Shown here one piece after another: positions 18,332 to 25,859 of a stretch of 64,000 nt of DNA; position 1 is the first letter of the stretch; each line of letters opens with the position of its first letter. Source of the stretch: Flavobacterium sharifuzzamanii. Lineage in GTDB: Bacteria; Bacteroidota; Bacteroidia; Flavobacteriales; Flavobacteriaceae. The stretch lies in assembly GCF_003254585.1 (NCBI RefSeq), contig NZ_QJGZ01000039.1, forward strand, positions 124,001 through 188,000. The letters are read 5' to 3'. The position numbers and the translations under genes are program-made. Below the pieces are notes generated by a model. That model worked only from the letters and a program-made list of their open reading frames with translations, was not told the origin of the DNA and ran no database searches.

Positions 18332-19075
18332 CTACTTTTCAAATTTTTTAAGCTCGAATTTTTCGCCATCAAAAACACCGTAAGTAAAATATCCGATCCA
18401 ATCGCCAAGATTGACATACTCGGAGTTTTCTCCAACCGGAATAATCATTGGTAAATGGCGGTGTCCGAAAATGAAATAATTGTAATGTTTGGTTTCTAGT
18501 TTTCGTTTGGCATATAAAACAAGCCATTCGTTTTCTTCACCTAAAAACTTCACATCTTCGTCACCAGAAATCAATTTATTTTTTACTGATAAATATTGAG
18601 CCAAACTTACGCCAACATCTGGATGTAACCAGCGGAAAAGCCATTTTGAAAACGGATTTGTAAATACCTTTTTCATTCTTTTATAACCTTTATCGCCAGG
18701 ACCTTTTCCGTCTCCGTGACCAATCAGGAATGTTTTTCCGTTAAATGTAAACTCTTTGTTATCATGATAAACCGGAATATTCAATTCGGTTTCAAAATAA
18801 TCATTCATCCATAAATCATGATTTCCAACAAAAAAGTAGATTGGAATTCCGCTGTCGCGAATTTCAGCTAGTTTGCCTAAAATTCGAACAAAACCTTTCG
18901 GGACAACCGTTTTATATTCAAACCAAAAATCAAATAAATCTCCCAATAAAAAAATTGCTTCGGCATCTTCCTTAACCTCATCAAGCCAAGCCACGAATTT
19001 CTTTTCACGCGGTAAACTCAATTCTGGAGTTGGCGCACCAAAATGCTGATCTGAAGCAAAATATATTTTTTTCAT
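18332..19075 (-). CDS. lpxH: UDP-2,3-diacylglucosamine diphosphatase (LpxH-like)
   Basis: Peripheral cytoplasmic-face metallophosphatase of 247 residues in lipid A synthesis, hydrolysing UDP-2,3-diacylglucosamine to lipid X and UMP. The calcineurin-like metal motifs are all present in order: ASDQHFG, GDLFDFWFE, GNHD, IGHGDGKG and GHRH. The GDLFDFW and YFFVGNHDLWM segments fit LpxH-type enzymes. The gene is bracketed by TTTYGAC tandem repeats. A substrate other than UDP-diacylglucosamine cannot be excluded by motifs alone. Confidence 0.87.
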   Translation of the reverse strand: MKKIYFASDQHFGAPTPELSLPREKKFVAWLDEVKEDAEAIFLLGDLFDFWFEYKTVVPKGFVRILGKLAEIRDSGIPIYFFVGNHDLWMNDYFETELNIPVYHDNKEFTFNGKTFLIGHGDGKGPGDKGYKRMKKVFTNPFSKWLFRWLHPDVGVSLAQYLSVKNKLISGDEDVKFLGEENEWLVLYAKRKLETKHYNYFIFGHRHLPMIIPVGENSEYVNLGDWIGYFTYGVFDGEKFELKKFEK

Positions 19076-19129
19076 TTAAATTGTTAGATTGTTAGACTTC
19101 TTAGAATTTTAGACAACTAAGAAAAAATC

Positions 19130-19157
19130 TTTTGACTTTTGACTTTTGACTTTTGAC
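19130..19157. repeat. TTTTGAC tandem heptamers
   Basis: Four perfect heptamers TTTTGAC in a row between lpxH and queD, the same unit as at 18307-18327. Confidence 0.8.
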
Positions 19158-19161
19158 TTTT

Positions 19162-19614
19162 TTACAAATTATCCGATGCGTACCATTCTGCAAAAGACGA
19201 CTCTGTTTCCTGAAGTTTTAATGAGAAAAGAGAAATTCCTTCTGGAAGCCTTGCCACGATTCTTTCTGCAAAATCAACCACCATGTTTTCGCTTGTTGGC
19301 TGATAATCTACTAAGATAACGTGATGCCCACGGTTTTTCAATTCATTTGCCAATTCGATATGCGGAGTTGTCTGATTGAAAACAGTTGCATGATCAAATT
19401 GATCGACGATTTCTTCTTTTACAATTTTCTTTAGATCAGAAAAGTCAATCACCATTCCGAACTTTACATTCGATCGATCAGTAATTGGCGAACCAATAAC
19501 CGTTACCGATAATTTATAACTGTGTCCGTGAACGTTCTTGCATTTTCCGTCGTAACCGTACAAAGCGTGACCGGTTTCGAAACTAAATTGTTTTGTAATT
19601 CTGATATTACTCAT
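19162..19614 (-). CDS. queD: 6-carboxytetrahydropterin synthase / PTPS family protein
   Basis: Cytoplasmic enzyme of 150 residues in the T-fold family; QueD converts dihydroneopterin triphosphate to 6-carboxytetrahydropterin for queuosine synthesis. The zinc ligands are seen as FETGHALYGYDGKCKNVHGH, which includes the catalytic Cys; MVIDFSDLKKIV, DQFDHATVFNQ and PTSENM follow in the expected order. No queC or queE is adjacent, so a pterin role cannot be excluded. The promoter box lies 22 bp upstream. Confidence 0.87.
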   Translation of the reverse strand: MSNIRITKQFSFETGHALYGYDGKCKNVHGHSYKLSVTVIGSPITDRSNVKFGMVIDFSDLKKIVKEEIVDQFDHATVFNQTTPHIELANELKNRGHHVILVDYQPTSENMVVDFAERIVARLPEGISLFSLKLQETESSFAEWYASDNL

Positions 19615-19635
19615 CGATTTTTAATTTTAAGCTTG

Positions 19636-19643
19636 CAAATTTA
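19636..19643 (-). promoter_or_regulatory. TAnnTTTG -7 box for queD
   Basis: On the minus strand TAAATTTG lies 21 bp before the queD ATG. Confidence 0.55.
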
Positions 19644-19647
19644 CAAA

Positions 19648-19824
19648 TTAATTGCCGTTTTTAGCTCTTTTTTTAGCACGAGTATACATCCACAAAGCAA
19701 TTCCGCCCAAAACTAGAAACGGAATGAAAGATCCAATGACAACGCCAATTTGATAACCGCTATCTGGAGCATCTTTAATTTTCTCTGCAATGTCAACTTT
19801 TTGCATTAACGAAATAATAGTCAT
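19648..19824 (-). CDS. Small single-helix membrane protein
   Basis: A 58-residue product from the ATG at 19824 (MTIISLMQKV). It has a short charged N terminus, one membrane helix (about 26-46, VVIGSFIPFLVLGGIALWMY) and a basic tail. A longer reading to 19899 adds 25 residues of AT-rich upstream sequence and is less likely; a further ATG at 19806 is possible. Its 3' end abuts the queD promoter. The function is unknown. Confidence 0.6.
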   Translation of the reverse strand: MTIISLMQKVDIAEKIKDAPDSGYQIGVVIGSFIPFLVLGGIALWMYTRAKKRAKNGN

Positions 19825-19914
19825 GTTCAATAATTTATATAGTGAAAATTTGATTTTAAAACATTTTTCAAAGCTATGCTCCCATTTTTCTAAAATCAAT
19901 GACTTATATCATAC

Positions 19915-20679
19915 CTATTTTTTAAACTGCAGCAAAGCATTTTTAGTGAAATCAGACAAAACCAATTTACCCGTAATGGCAGCACGTTCAAATAAAAGTG
20001 ATTCCCATATTTCAGTTCCTTCCCAAATAATCTTCTTCATTTCATAAAGCGCTTCAGGATTATAAGAACTGAGTTTTTGAGCAAAACTTTCAACCTTAGT
20101 ATCCAGATTTTCAGCTTCACATAAAACAGAAAAAAGTCCTTTTTCAAAAGCCCAGTCAGCCGATTTCCATTCGTGAGCCGCTAATGTCATTTCAGTCATT
20201 GCTGTTTTTCCTATTTTTCGAGAAACGGCTGGTTCTATTACAAAAGGACCAATTCCGATCGCTAATTCAGATAATTTAATATCGCTTTGGGAAGTCGCAA
20301 AAACATAATCGCAAGCCGAAATAATTCCGACACCGCCACCAACAGCTTTTCCTTGTACACGTCCAATTATAATTTTGTTGCAATTTCGCATAGCATTCAG
20401 CAGATGTGCAAAACCCGAAAAAAATTCTACACCCTGTTCTTCATTTTCAACTTTCAAAAGTTCATCAAAAGAAGCTCCTGAACAAAACGTTCTTTCTCCT
20501 TCACTTTTTAAAATAATAACCGAAACATCTTCATTTCTGCTTAAAGAATTAATTTCAGCTGTAAGTCTGTTTAACAATTCACGCGGAAAAGAATTACTTG
20601 CTGGATGACCAAATTGCACAGTCGCAATAGTATTTTGAAAAGAAGTTTCTAAGCTTCCGTTTGTATTTTCTAGGCTCAT
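19915..20679 (-). CDS. Enoyl-CoA hydratase/isomerase family protein
   Basis: Cytoplasmic crotonase-fold protein of 254 residues. The CoA-binding and oxyanion motifs are visible in TFCSGASFDELL and GRVQGKAVGGGVGIISACDY. Of the two catalytic glutamates of classical hydratases, the first region reads KLSELAIGIGPFV, so one acidic residue is kept (Glu in LSELAIG), while the other is not obvious. It could act in beta-oxidation, leucine degradation (methylglutaconyl-CoA hydratase) or as an isomerase. No pathway partner is adjacent. Confidence 0.87.
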   Translation of the reverse strand: MSLENTNGSLETSFQNTIATVQFGHPASNSFPRELLNRLTAEINSLSRNEDVSVIILKSEGERTFCSGASFDELLKVENEEQGVEFFSGFAHLLNAMRNCNKIIIGRVQGKAVGGGVGIISACDYVFATSQSDIKLSELAIGIGPFVIEPAVSRKIGKTAMTEMTLAAHEWKSADWAFEKGLFSVLCEAENLDTKVESFAQKLSSYNPEALYEMKKIIWEGTEIWESLLFERAAITGKLVLSDFTKNALLQFKK

Positions 20680-20783
20680 AAAAATTACATTTAAAGGTAA
20701 AGTTACGCTTTTGAAAATAATTCATCCGAAACTTCTGGAAATTTGTTTTTTGAGAATTAATTGACTTTATTTGTTAACACTTT

Positions 20784-20857
20784 GGGGGATTAGCTCATTT
20801 GGCTAGAGTACTTGCCTGGCAGGCAAGGGGTGACCGGTTCGAATCCGGTATTCTCCA
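20784..20857 (+). tRNA. tRNA-Ala (GGC)
   Basis: A 74-nt cloverleaf. The acceptor arm GGGGGAT pairs with ATTCTCC, the D stem is GCTC/GAGT and the anticodon stem is CTTGC/GCAAG. The seven-base loop CTGGCAG gives anticodon GGC, and the T arm is ACCGG-TTCGAAT-CCGGT. Discriminator A; CCA is not encoded. It reads the Ala codon GCC. Confidence 0.93.
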
Positions 20858-20867
20858 CTATAAAGAT

Positions 20868-20907
20868 AAAACCCTTGTCAATTTAGGTTTACAAGGGTTT
20901 TGTTTTT
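20868..20907 (+). terminator. Terminator after tRNA-Ala
   Basis: AAAACCCTTGT (20868-20878) pairs perfectly with ACAAGGGTTTT (20891-20901), followed by GTTTTTT. Confidence 0.85.
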
Positions 20908-20925
20908 TCTATAATTCGCAATCTT

Positions 20926-21011
20926 GTCATTTCGAGGAACGAGAAATCGCACTCGGAATTTCGCTAATCTTTGTCGAGTTACTAGTGTGATTTCTCGTTC
21001 CTCGAAATGAC
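20926..21011. repeat. Complete palindromic dispersed repeat
   Basis: The ends GTCATTTCGAGGAACGAGAA and TTCTCGTTCCTCGAAATGAC are exact reverse complements. The 46-bp core includes CTTTGTCGAGTTACTAGTG. The upstream flank CAATCTT belongs to the extended end shared with the other copies. Confidence 0.88.
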
Positions 21012-21018
21012 AAAAAAA

Positions 21019-21195
21019 CTATTTCTCATTTGCCACATCATCTGCGTCAACATCTGTTTTTTCAGCTTTTTTAAAATCGTTGTTTAGCAATTTTTCCAAT
21101 TTCTTTTTTTCTCGCTGATTTTTTCTGATTGTTAGCACAACAAGAATAATTACCAATATTGCTACAACCGCTATTATGTTCCAATTGATATCCAT
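21019..21195 (-). CDS. Small single-helix membrane protein
   Basis: An open frame of 58 residues, too short for usual length cut-offs. It starts MDINWNIIAVVAILVII, making one membrane helix (about 5-22). A basic stretch RKNQREKKK and an acidic tail ending DVDADDVANEK follow. The gradient of hydrophobic, basic and acidic segments and the complete absence of rare features argue for a real gene. It ends 7 bp from the palindromic repeat. The function is unknown. Confidence 0.62.
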   Translation of the reverse strand: MDINWNIIAVVAILVIILVVLTIRKNQREKKKLEKLLNNDFKKAEKTDVDADDVANEK

Positions 21196-21330
21196 AATTA
21201 AAATTTTAATTAAAAGTAACTATTTAAAAATATCTTTCATGTTATCAAACAGTTAAGTGTTTTATTTCTTAATAAATCTTATTCTGACACAACTAAATCT
21301 TTTGAAAGATATTTCTTTAAAATTGTTTCT

Positions 21331-21338
21331 TATTTTTG
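21331..21338 (+). promoter_or_regulatory. TAnnTTTG -7 box upstream of the two-gene membrane operon
   Basis: TATTTTTG lies 54 bp before the ATG at 21393. Confidence 0.45.
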
Positions 21339-21392
21339 TAGGCCTTAAAATATTCTAAAAAGAATACTGATAATAATTGCAAATCTTTCAAA

Positions 21393-21836
21393 ATGAATCA
21401 AACCTTAAAACACAAAATATTCTCGTTCATAAAGAAACCTCTTATAATTGCAATTATACTTTTCGTTTTTACTTTAGTAGAAATCTATTGGGCAATGGGT
21501 AGTTTTTCTAATAAACTATCGAGCGCCTGTTTGGATTGTTCTTTTTTTGACGACGCTTATTTAATGACTTTATTTTCTACCGTTTTCTTATCAATCGTTT
21601 TTCTACCTTTTTCTCTAATTAAAAACAGATATTTAAAAGTTGTACTTCAATTACTATTGTTAATCTTAGTATGGTTTTTCTGGAATTATATCATTTTTGT
21701 AGACCGTGAGTCTGCATGGAGCACTTATCTTTTTAAAGAAGAAGTAATGTATACACTTCATTTTTCTTTCTTCCCTATTTTAATACTTTCTATCGTTACG
21801 GTATTTACTTTAAACTATATCTTAAGAAAAATATGA
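21393..21836 (+). CDS. Four-helix membrane protein of unknown function
   Basis: Inner-membrane protein of 147 residues with four predicted helices at about 13-33, 50-70, 78-100 and 117-142. A short loop after helix 1 contains two cysteines (SACLDCSFF). No family is recognised. The stop codon overlaps the next start (ATGA at 21833-21836), so the two genes are translationally coupled and probably act together. Confidence 0.75.
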   Translation: MNQTLKHKIFSFIKKPLIIAIILFVFTLVEIYWAMGSFSNKLSSACLDCSFFDDAYLMTLFSTVFLSIVFLPFSLIKNRYLKVVLQLLLLILVWFFWNYIIFVDRESAWSTYLFKEEVMYTLHFSFFPILILSIVTVFTLNYILRKI

Positions 21837-22423
21837 GTTCAGGCAAAAAATTACTTTTACAAATCTATTTCATTATCTGTGCACTTTTTGTACTGGACTG
21901 CCTTTTATATTACTTTAACGAAATTAGTCTTCGCGGTTATTATAGTGATGTAATTTTATCATGGCTTTGGCTGATAAGCAATTTTGTAGTTATTATTGTT
22001 TTTTGGAAAAAACTCTTAGCAAAACTTCTTTTGGTAGCAATAACAATAACATTTGCAATAAGCATTATGGCCATGATGATGCCTTTTTTCGCCTTATTGC
22101 TTTCAAGTACATCTTTAGGCTTGTACCAAAACAAAGATTTGAATAAAAATTACAGAGCACAAATTGTGGGTTATAGCGCGATGGGTCGTCCATGGCTGGA
22201 AGTAATTGAGAAAAAAGGATTATTTGAAAAAAGGATTGTCAAATTCACCGATTCTCAGCTTATGAATGATAATTTGGATATCAAAATCAGAACCGCAAAA
22301 GATATTATTTTTAGAAGTGAAACTAATAGCACACTAACTTTAACACTCTTCTACGGGGGACCGAACAGAACCATTACTTTTGATAAAAGCACGGGAAATA
22401 TTATCGCAATAAAGGAATTGTAA
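21833..22423 (+). CDS. Membrane protein with C-terminal soluble domain
   Basis: Protein of 196 residues. Three helices (about 7-27, 38-60 and 63-95) are followed by a beta-rich soluble domain of about 90 residues (YRAQIVGYSAMGRPWLEVIE to the end). It overlaps the preceding gene by four bases. The family is not recognised and the function is unknown. Confidence 0.75.
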   Translation: MSSGKKLLLQIYFIICALFVLDCLLYYFNEISLRGYYSDVILSWLWLISNFVVIIVFWKKLLAKLLLVAITITFAISIMAMMMPFFALLLSSTSLGLYQNKDLNKNYRAQIVGYSAMGRPWLEVIEKKGLFEKRIVKFTDSQLMNDNLDIKIRTAKDIIFRSETNSTLTLTLFYGGPNRTITFDKSTGNIIAIKEL

Positions 22424-22602
22424 CAAATACTCGCTCTTAAATTTCTACACACGTCAAATGGTAAAAAAAACACTTTTTTATTTGTAAGAAAAAAGACATA
22501 AATAACTTTTAAAACTTATCAAGTCCTTAAACTTTTGATTTTCAAATTCGAACAATTTAAAGTACTTTCGTACATAACGAAACCCAAAATCAAATTTAAA
22601 TA

Positions 22603-23634
22603 ATGACAACAAGATCGTTCTTTTTAGCGACCTCTTTTTTAATTCTATTATCTGCCTGCAATAAAAAAGAAAATACCTCAACAGCCACACTTCCTGAAGT
22701 AACAGAACACACAGAAATTGAAACCGATACTCTTCAAACTGAAGAAGTCTCAAAAAAAGAAAGCATTTATCTATTTAATGTTATACCAAAAGACAGCAGC
22801 GATGTTGCATTTGTTTCTCTTTCGGATATTTATCCTGTTAATGACGAAAAAGATACGCTCGTTTTGCCCAACATAGAAAAAATAGGAAAATATGAAGCGC
22901 AATATTTTACATTCGATAAAAACTACAGAAAAAGATTTTTGTCTAAAACCAATATCTCAGAAACCGATTCATTGTTTGTTTACGATTATGCCAAAAACAA
23001 ACTGATTTCTTTTGCCGTAAAAAGCCTAAAAACCGCCGCAATGTTAAACGGATATTCTTCTGAAGAAGACTGGCCATATCATAATTATGATTTTATGATT
23101 GGTTTCGAAATCAACAAAAAATATTTAAACGGATTCAGTGAATATTACAGAGATGCTTTAGTCTATGTAGGCAAAGAAAATCCGTTTTCGAAAGAACGTA
23201 TGAAACCCATTTCATGGAAAAAAATTGCGAAAAAGGATTATCCGTCAAAACCATTAAAAAATGACGACCGTGTTTTGCTAAAGAACACAATAGCAGGCAA
23301 TACGTATTTTTACAAAACAGATAGTTATGAGTATTTTTTACAAGACTACCTAGACAGCAATAAAACAATTTATGGCAGACGTCTTTTGGTTGTTGATCCT
23401 AAAACCAAAAATGTTATAATAGAAAAACTTTTCAGCCAAAGTGAAGGCACATCTCCTTCTCCTTTAAATTATGAAAATGGAGAGAATTCTATTGACCAAT
23501 GGACAGGAAAACTTTTTAAAAATAAACCCGAAGTTGTATTTGGTTTCGAATATGTTTCTTTTGGCTGTCCAAGTATTTCTGTAATCGACAAATCAAATGA
23601 AGAAATTAATATTCAATGCGACAATCGTCATTAA
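22603..23634 (+). CDS. Lipoprotein of unknown function
   Basis: Protein of 343 residues with a lipoprotein signal (LLSACNKKE, lipidated Cys19). A Thr/Glu-rich spacer (about 22-52) is followed by a large domain with many aromatic and charged residues (TYFYKTDSYEYFLQDYLDSN). The C-terminal part has a Cys in SFGCPSISVID and one in NIQCDNRH, which could pair. It is expected in the envelope. No family is recognised. A stem-loop follows at 23641-23666, then a terminator. Confidence 0.75.
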   Translation: MTTRSFFLATSFLILLSACNKKENTSTATLPEVTEHTEIETDTLQTEEVSKKESIYLFNVIPKDSSDVAFVSLSDIYPVNDEKDTLVLPNIEKIGKYEAQYFTFDKNYRKRFLSKTNISETDSLFVYDYAKNKLISFAVKSLKTAAMLNGYSSEEDWPYHNYDFMIGFEINKKYLNGFSEYYRDALVYVGKENPFSKERMKPISWKKIAKKDYPSKPLKNDDRVLLKNTIAGNTYFYKTDSYEYFLQDYLDSNKTIYGRRLLVVDPKTKNVIIEKLFSQSEGTSPSPLNYENGENSIDQWTGKLFKNKPEVVFGFEYVSFGCPSISVIDKSNEEINIQCDNRH

Positions 23635-23650
23635 AATCAATCTTCGAAAT

Positions 23651-23839
23651 TTAAAATTTTCGAAGAGAAAATAAGCCTTTCAATTTATTATAACGAAAAA
23701 GCCGTTTCTGTTTTCCGGAAATGGCTTTTTTGTTACAAAATTGATCAATATTTTCAATCAGAGTACTAAAAATTTGAATTGATGTACCGCTAGAACGATA
23801 AAAGTCAAGAAATATATTGGTATCAATGAGTATTTTCAT
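23651..23839 (-). pseudogene. Truncated PIN-domain toxin-like fragment
   Basis: A 62-residue frame starting MKILIDTNIFLDFYRSSG, the first strand and first catalytic Asp (residue 6) of a PIN-domain ribonuclease of the VapC type. A full PIN domain has 120-140 residues and three or four acidic residues. Here the homology fades after about residue 38, where the frame runs through the terminator hairpin of the converging lipoprotein gene. No antitoxin lies beside it. It is read as a remnant, not a working toxin. Confidence 0.6.
23695..23732 (+). terminator. Terminator after the lipoprotein gene
   Basis: AAAAAGCCGTTTC (23696-23708) pairs with GGAAATGGCTTTTTT (23718-23731), with one G-T or mismatch position, followed by T residues. 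Confidence 0.65.
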
Positions 23840-23891
23840 TTATTATTCTTTTCATTCAATCAGAAAAAATAAGCAATTTCTTTTAAAAATA

Positions 23892-24104
23892 TCATTTGTT
23901 TTTATTCCTATCAATAAGTAAAAAAACTGATGCCAAAAGCAAACTTACTAAAAGAATAAGTATTCTAATTGATACAAGTTTTATATCTGTATAACCTCTA
24001 AAATATCTAATTTGAAAGGCATTAGTATTAATAAATTGCACCATACAATAAATAAAAAAAAATGCAAAAATTAAGGATAATATTTTATATATAAATCGAC
24101 TCAT
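23892..24104 (-). CDS. Small two-helix membrane protein
   Basis: A 70-residue protein with two membrane helices (about 6-24 and 43-64), the polar loop NTNAFQIRYFRGYTDIK between them and a charged C terminus. It starts 17 bp after the lpxR-like stop on the same strand, so it is the last gene of the oxidoreductase-mtgA-lpxR operon. The function is unknown. Confidence 0.6.
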   Translation of the reverse strand: MSRFIYKILSLIFAFFFIYCMVQFINTNAFQIRYFRGYTDIKLVSIRILILLVSLLLASVFLLIDRNKNK

Positions 24105-24121
24105 ACTCCCAGATATGGTTA

Positions 24122-25093
24122 TTATTTAAGCAAAAACCCCATTCTAATAGACCCATAAAAATATCCCGAATTAGTATCAATTCCAGGATCATTCAATTCT
24201 CTTCCTCGATAAAGGAAAGAATAAGATATGTTGAAGTTGTTGTGTCGATATTTTAAACCAGCTTCGGCGTTGAAACGAAGCGGTTCTAAATCAAAAGTTA
24301 CTGGACTTGTATCATTAAACATACTTCCCTCAATTGTGGCATCGTAAAACTGATAATTGACACTTGGAGACGCGTAGAAATAAAATTCTCTAATGTCTGG
24401 TTGAACCTGTGCACTTACAGAAGCATTATACATGTTAGAATCGTAAATTGGAAGAAGTTTTTTAAATCCAAATCTTGCCATAAATCCTGTTGAAACTCCT
24501 GAAAAAATAGTTCCTAGATTTCCTTCTGACTGCCAATGAAGATCTATAAAATCATTGTGTTTTGATTGAAACATTTTTTTAGAGTAAATAGCATGCGCCT
24601 GAACACCGAAAGCATTATGCAACTGGTTCTCCCAACCATAAACTTTTTTATAACCTATAATTTTATGAAAACCAACCTGAGTTTCTTCTCCCAAAGCATT
24701 TGGTCCCATAAAACCCAATTGAAAATCGGTTTTTAAAACCGATTCGCTTTGATAAAAAAAACTTTTTCCTGCTTCTGCAAAAAGATAAGCTGTAAAAGGA
24801 CGGTCATTTACTGTAACTGCTTCTTTGTTTAAAAATCGTGGATTGTAAATATATTGCCCAATACGAAATTCGGTAATTTTTTTATTGATTTTTGGATTAT
24901 CGTTTTTTGATAAAAACCTGCAAAAAAGTTCCAAACCATTGGTATAATACATATCGTACTTAGAGGACGTGTACAAATCATTATCTGATATAAAACCAAT
25001 TTCTGTTGTTTTTCCTTGTCCAAAAGTTAACGTTACGGTCAATATTAGAAAAGCAAAAAGCAGTTTTTTACTTTTTCTTTTCTTCTTTTCCAT
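24122..25093 (-). CDS. lpxR: LpxR-like lipid A deacylase (DUF2219)
   Basis: Outer-membrane beta-barrel protein of 324 residues with signal peptide (MEKKKRKSKKLLFAFLILTV, cleaved near TFGQ). The N-terminal ISDNDLYTSSKYDMYYTNGL matches the LpxR active-site pattern with adjacent Asn-Asp, a Thr and the YTNG segment. Family members remove the 3'-acyloxyacyl chain of lipid A in a calcium-dependent way. Alternating beta strands and terminal aromatic residues fit an outer-membrane barrel. The start is one of two adjacent ATGs (25096 or 25093), which overlaps the mtgA 3' end by about 26-29 bp. A longer upstream start would only duplicate mtgA sequence in another frame. Confidence 0.8.
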   Translation of the reverse strand: MEKKKRKSKKLLFAFLILTVTLTFGQGKTTEIGFISDNDLYTSSKYDMYYTNGLELFCRFLSKNDNPKINKKITEFRIGQYIYNPRFLNKEAVTVNDRPFTAYLFAEAGKSFFYQSESVLKTDFQLGFMGPNALGEETQVGFHKIIGYKKVYGWENQLHNAFGVQAHAIYSKKMFQSKHNDFIDLHWQSEGNLGTIFSGVSTGFMARFGFKKLLPIYDSNMYNASVSAQVQPDIREFYFYASPSVNYQFYDATIEGSMFNDTSPVTFDLEPLRFNAEAGLKYRHNNFNISYSFLYRGRELNDPGIDTNSGYFYGSIRMGFLLK

Positions 25094-25859
25094 CATAATT
25101 GATTTTTCCAACGTAACGCATTTCGCGTACAATTCGTTCTTTTCTTCTGTTGATATAACTCGAAGAGCCTGTAGCTTTAAATTTTCTCGGATTTGGAAGA
25201 ATCGCAGCAATTCCCGCAGCTTGCATTGGCGTTAAACTTGAAGCATCTCTGCGATACCAATGTTCTGTTGCCGCATAAGCACCATAAACTCCGTCTCCCA
25301 TTTCGATGCTGTTCAAATACACTTCCATAATGCGTTCTTTGCCCCAGATAATTTCAATTAAAACGGTAAAATATGCCTCAAGTCCTTTGCGGAAATAGCT
25401 TTTCCCTTGCCATAAAAAAACATTTTTGGCTGTTTGCTGCGAAATGGTGCTACCGCCACGAATTCTGCGTCCGCGCTCGTTACTTTTATATGCTTTTTGA
25501 AGTGCTTTAAAATCGAAACCATTATGCGTAAGGAAAGTTCCGTCTTCACTTGCGATTACAGCTTTTTGCAAATTCATTGAGATTTTATCAATTGGTTCCC
25601 AATCGTGGTCAAAATAAACTTCCTTGCCTGCCATTTTATTTTCAATGGCACGAATAAGCATTAATGGCGTAAACGGCACAGGAACATATTTAAAAAATAT
25701 AACCGACCCGATTGAGATTCCAAAAAACCATAGAGCCGCTTTGATAAAAAACCATTTTATTTTTTCTCCAAAAGAACGATTTGATTTTTTTGAAGATGAA
25801 GTCTTCGGTTTTGGTTTGTTTGTAGTTGATTTTGGTGCCGGTTTTTTGGTTGCTGCCAT
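25068..25859 (-). CDS. mtgA: Monofunctional peptidoglycan glycosyltransferase
   Basis: Inner-membrane GT51 enzyme of 263 residues that polymerises lipid II into glycan strands. A lysine-rich N-terminal tail (AATKKPAPKS) and one helix (about 37-57) precede the catalytic domain. Its five motifs can be found: SEDGTFLTHNGFD with the catalytic Glu, RRIRGGSTISQQTAKN, KGLEAYFTVLIE, EVYLNSIEMGDGVYGAYAA and the second AALPNP-type segment. It starts in a TAATG overlap with the upstream oxidoreductase, so the two are coupled. Confidence 0.95.
   Translation of the reverse strand: MAATKKPAPKSTTNKPKPKTSSSKKSNRSFGEKIKWFFIKAALWFFGISIGSVIFFKYVPVPFTPLMLIRAIENKMAGKEVYFDHDWEPIDKISMNLQKAVIASEDGTFLTHNGFDFKALQKAYKSNERGRRIRGGSTISQQTAKNVFLWQGKSYFRKGLEAYFTVLIEIIWGKERIMEVYLNSIEMGDGVYGAYAATEHWYRRDASSLTPMQAAGIAAILPNPRKFKATGSSSYINRRKERIVREMRYVGKINYDGKEEKKK

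Noticed and set aside
22478..22753. A 91-residue minus-strand frame across the start of the lipoprotein gene
   Set aside because: It overlaps a much longer gene with a clear lipoprotein signal and has a Leu/Phe/Arg composition typical of an antisense frame.
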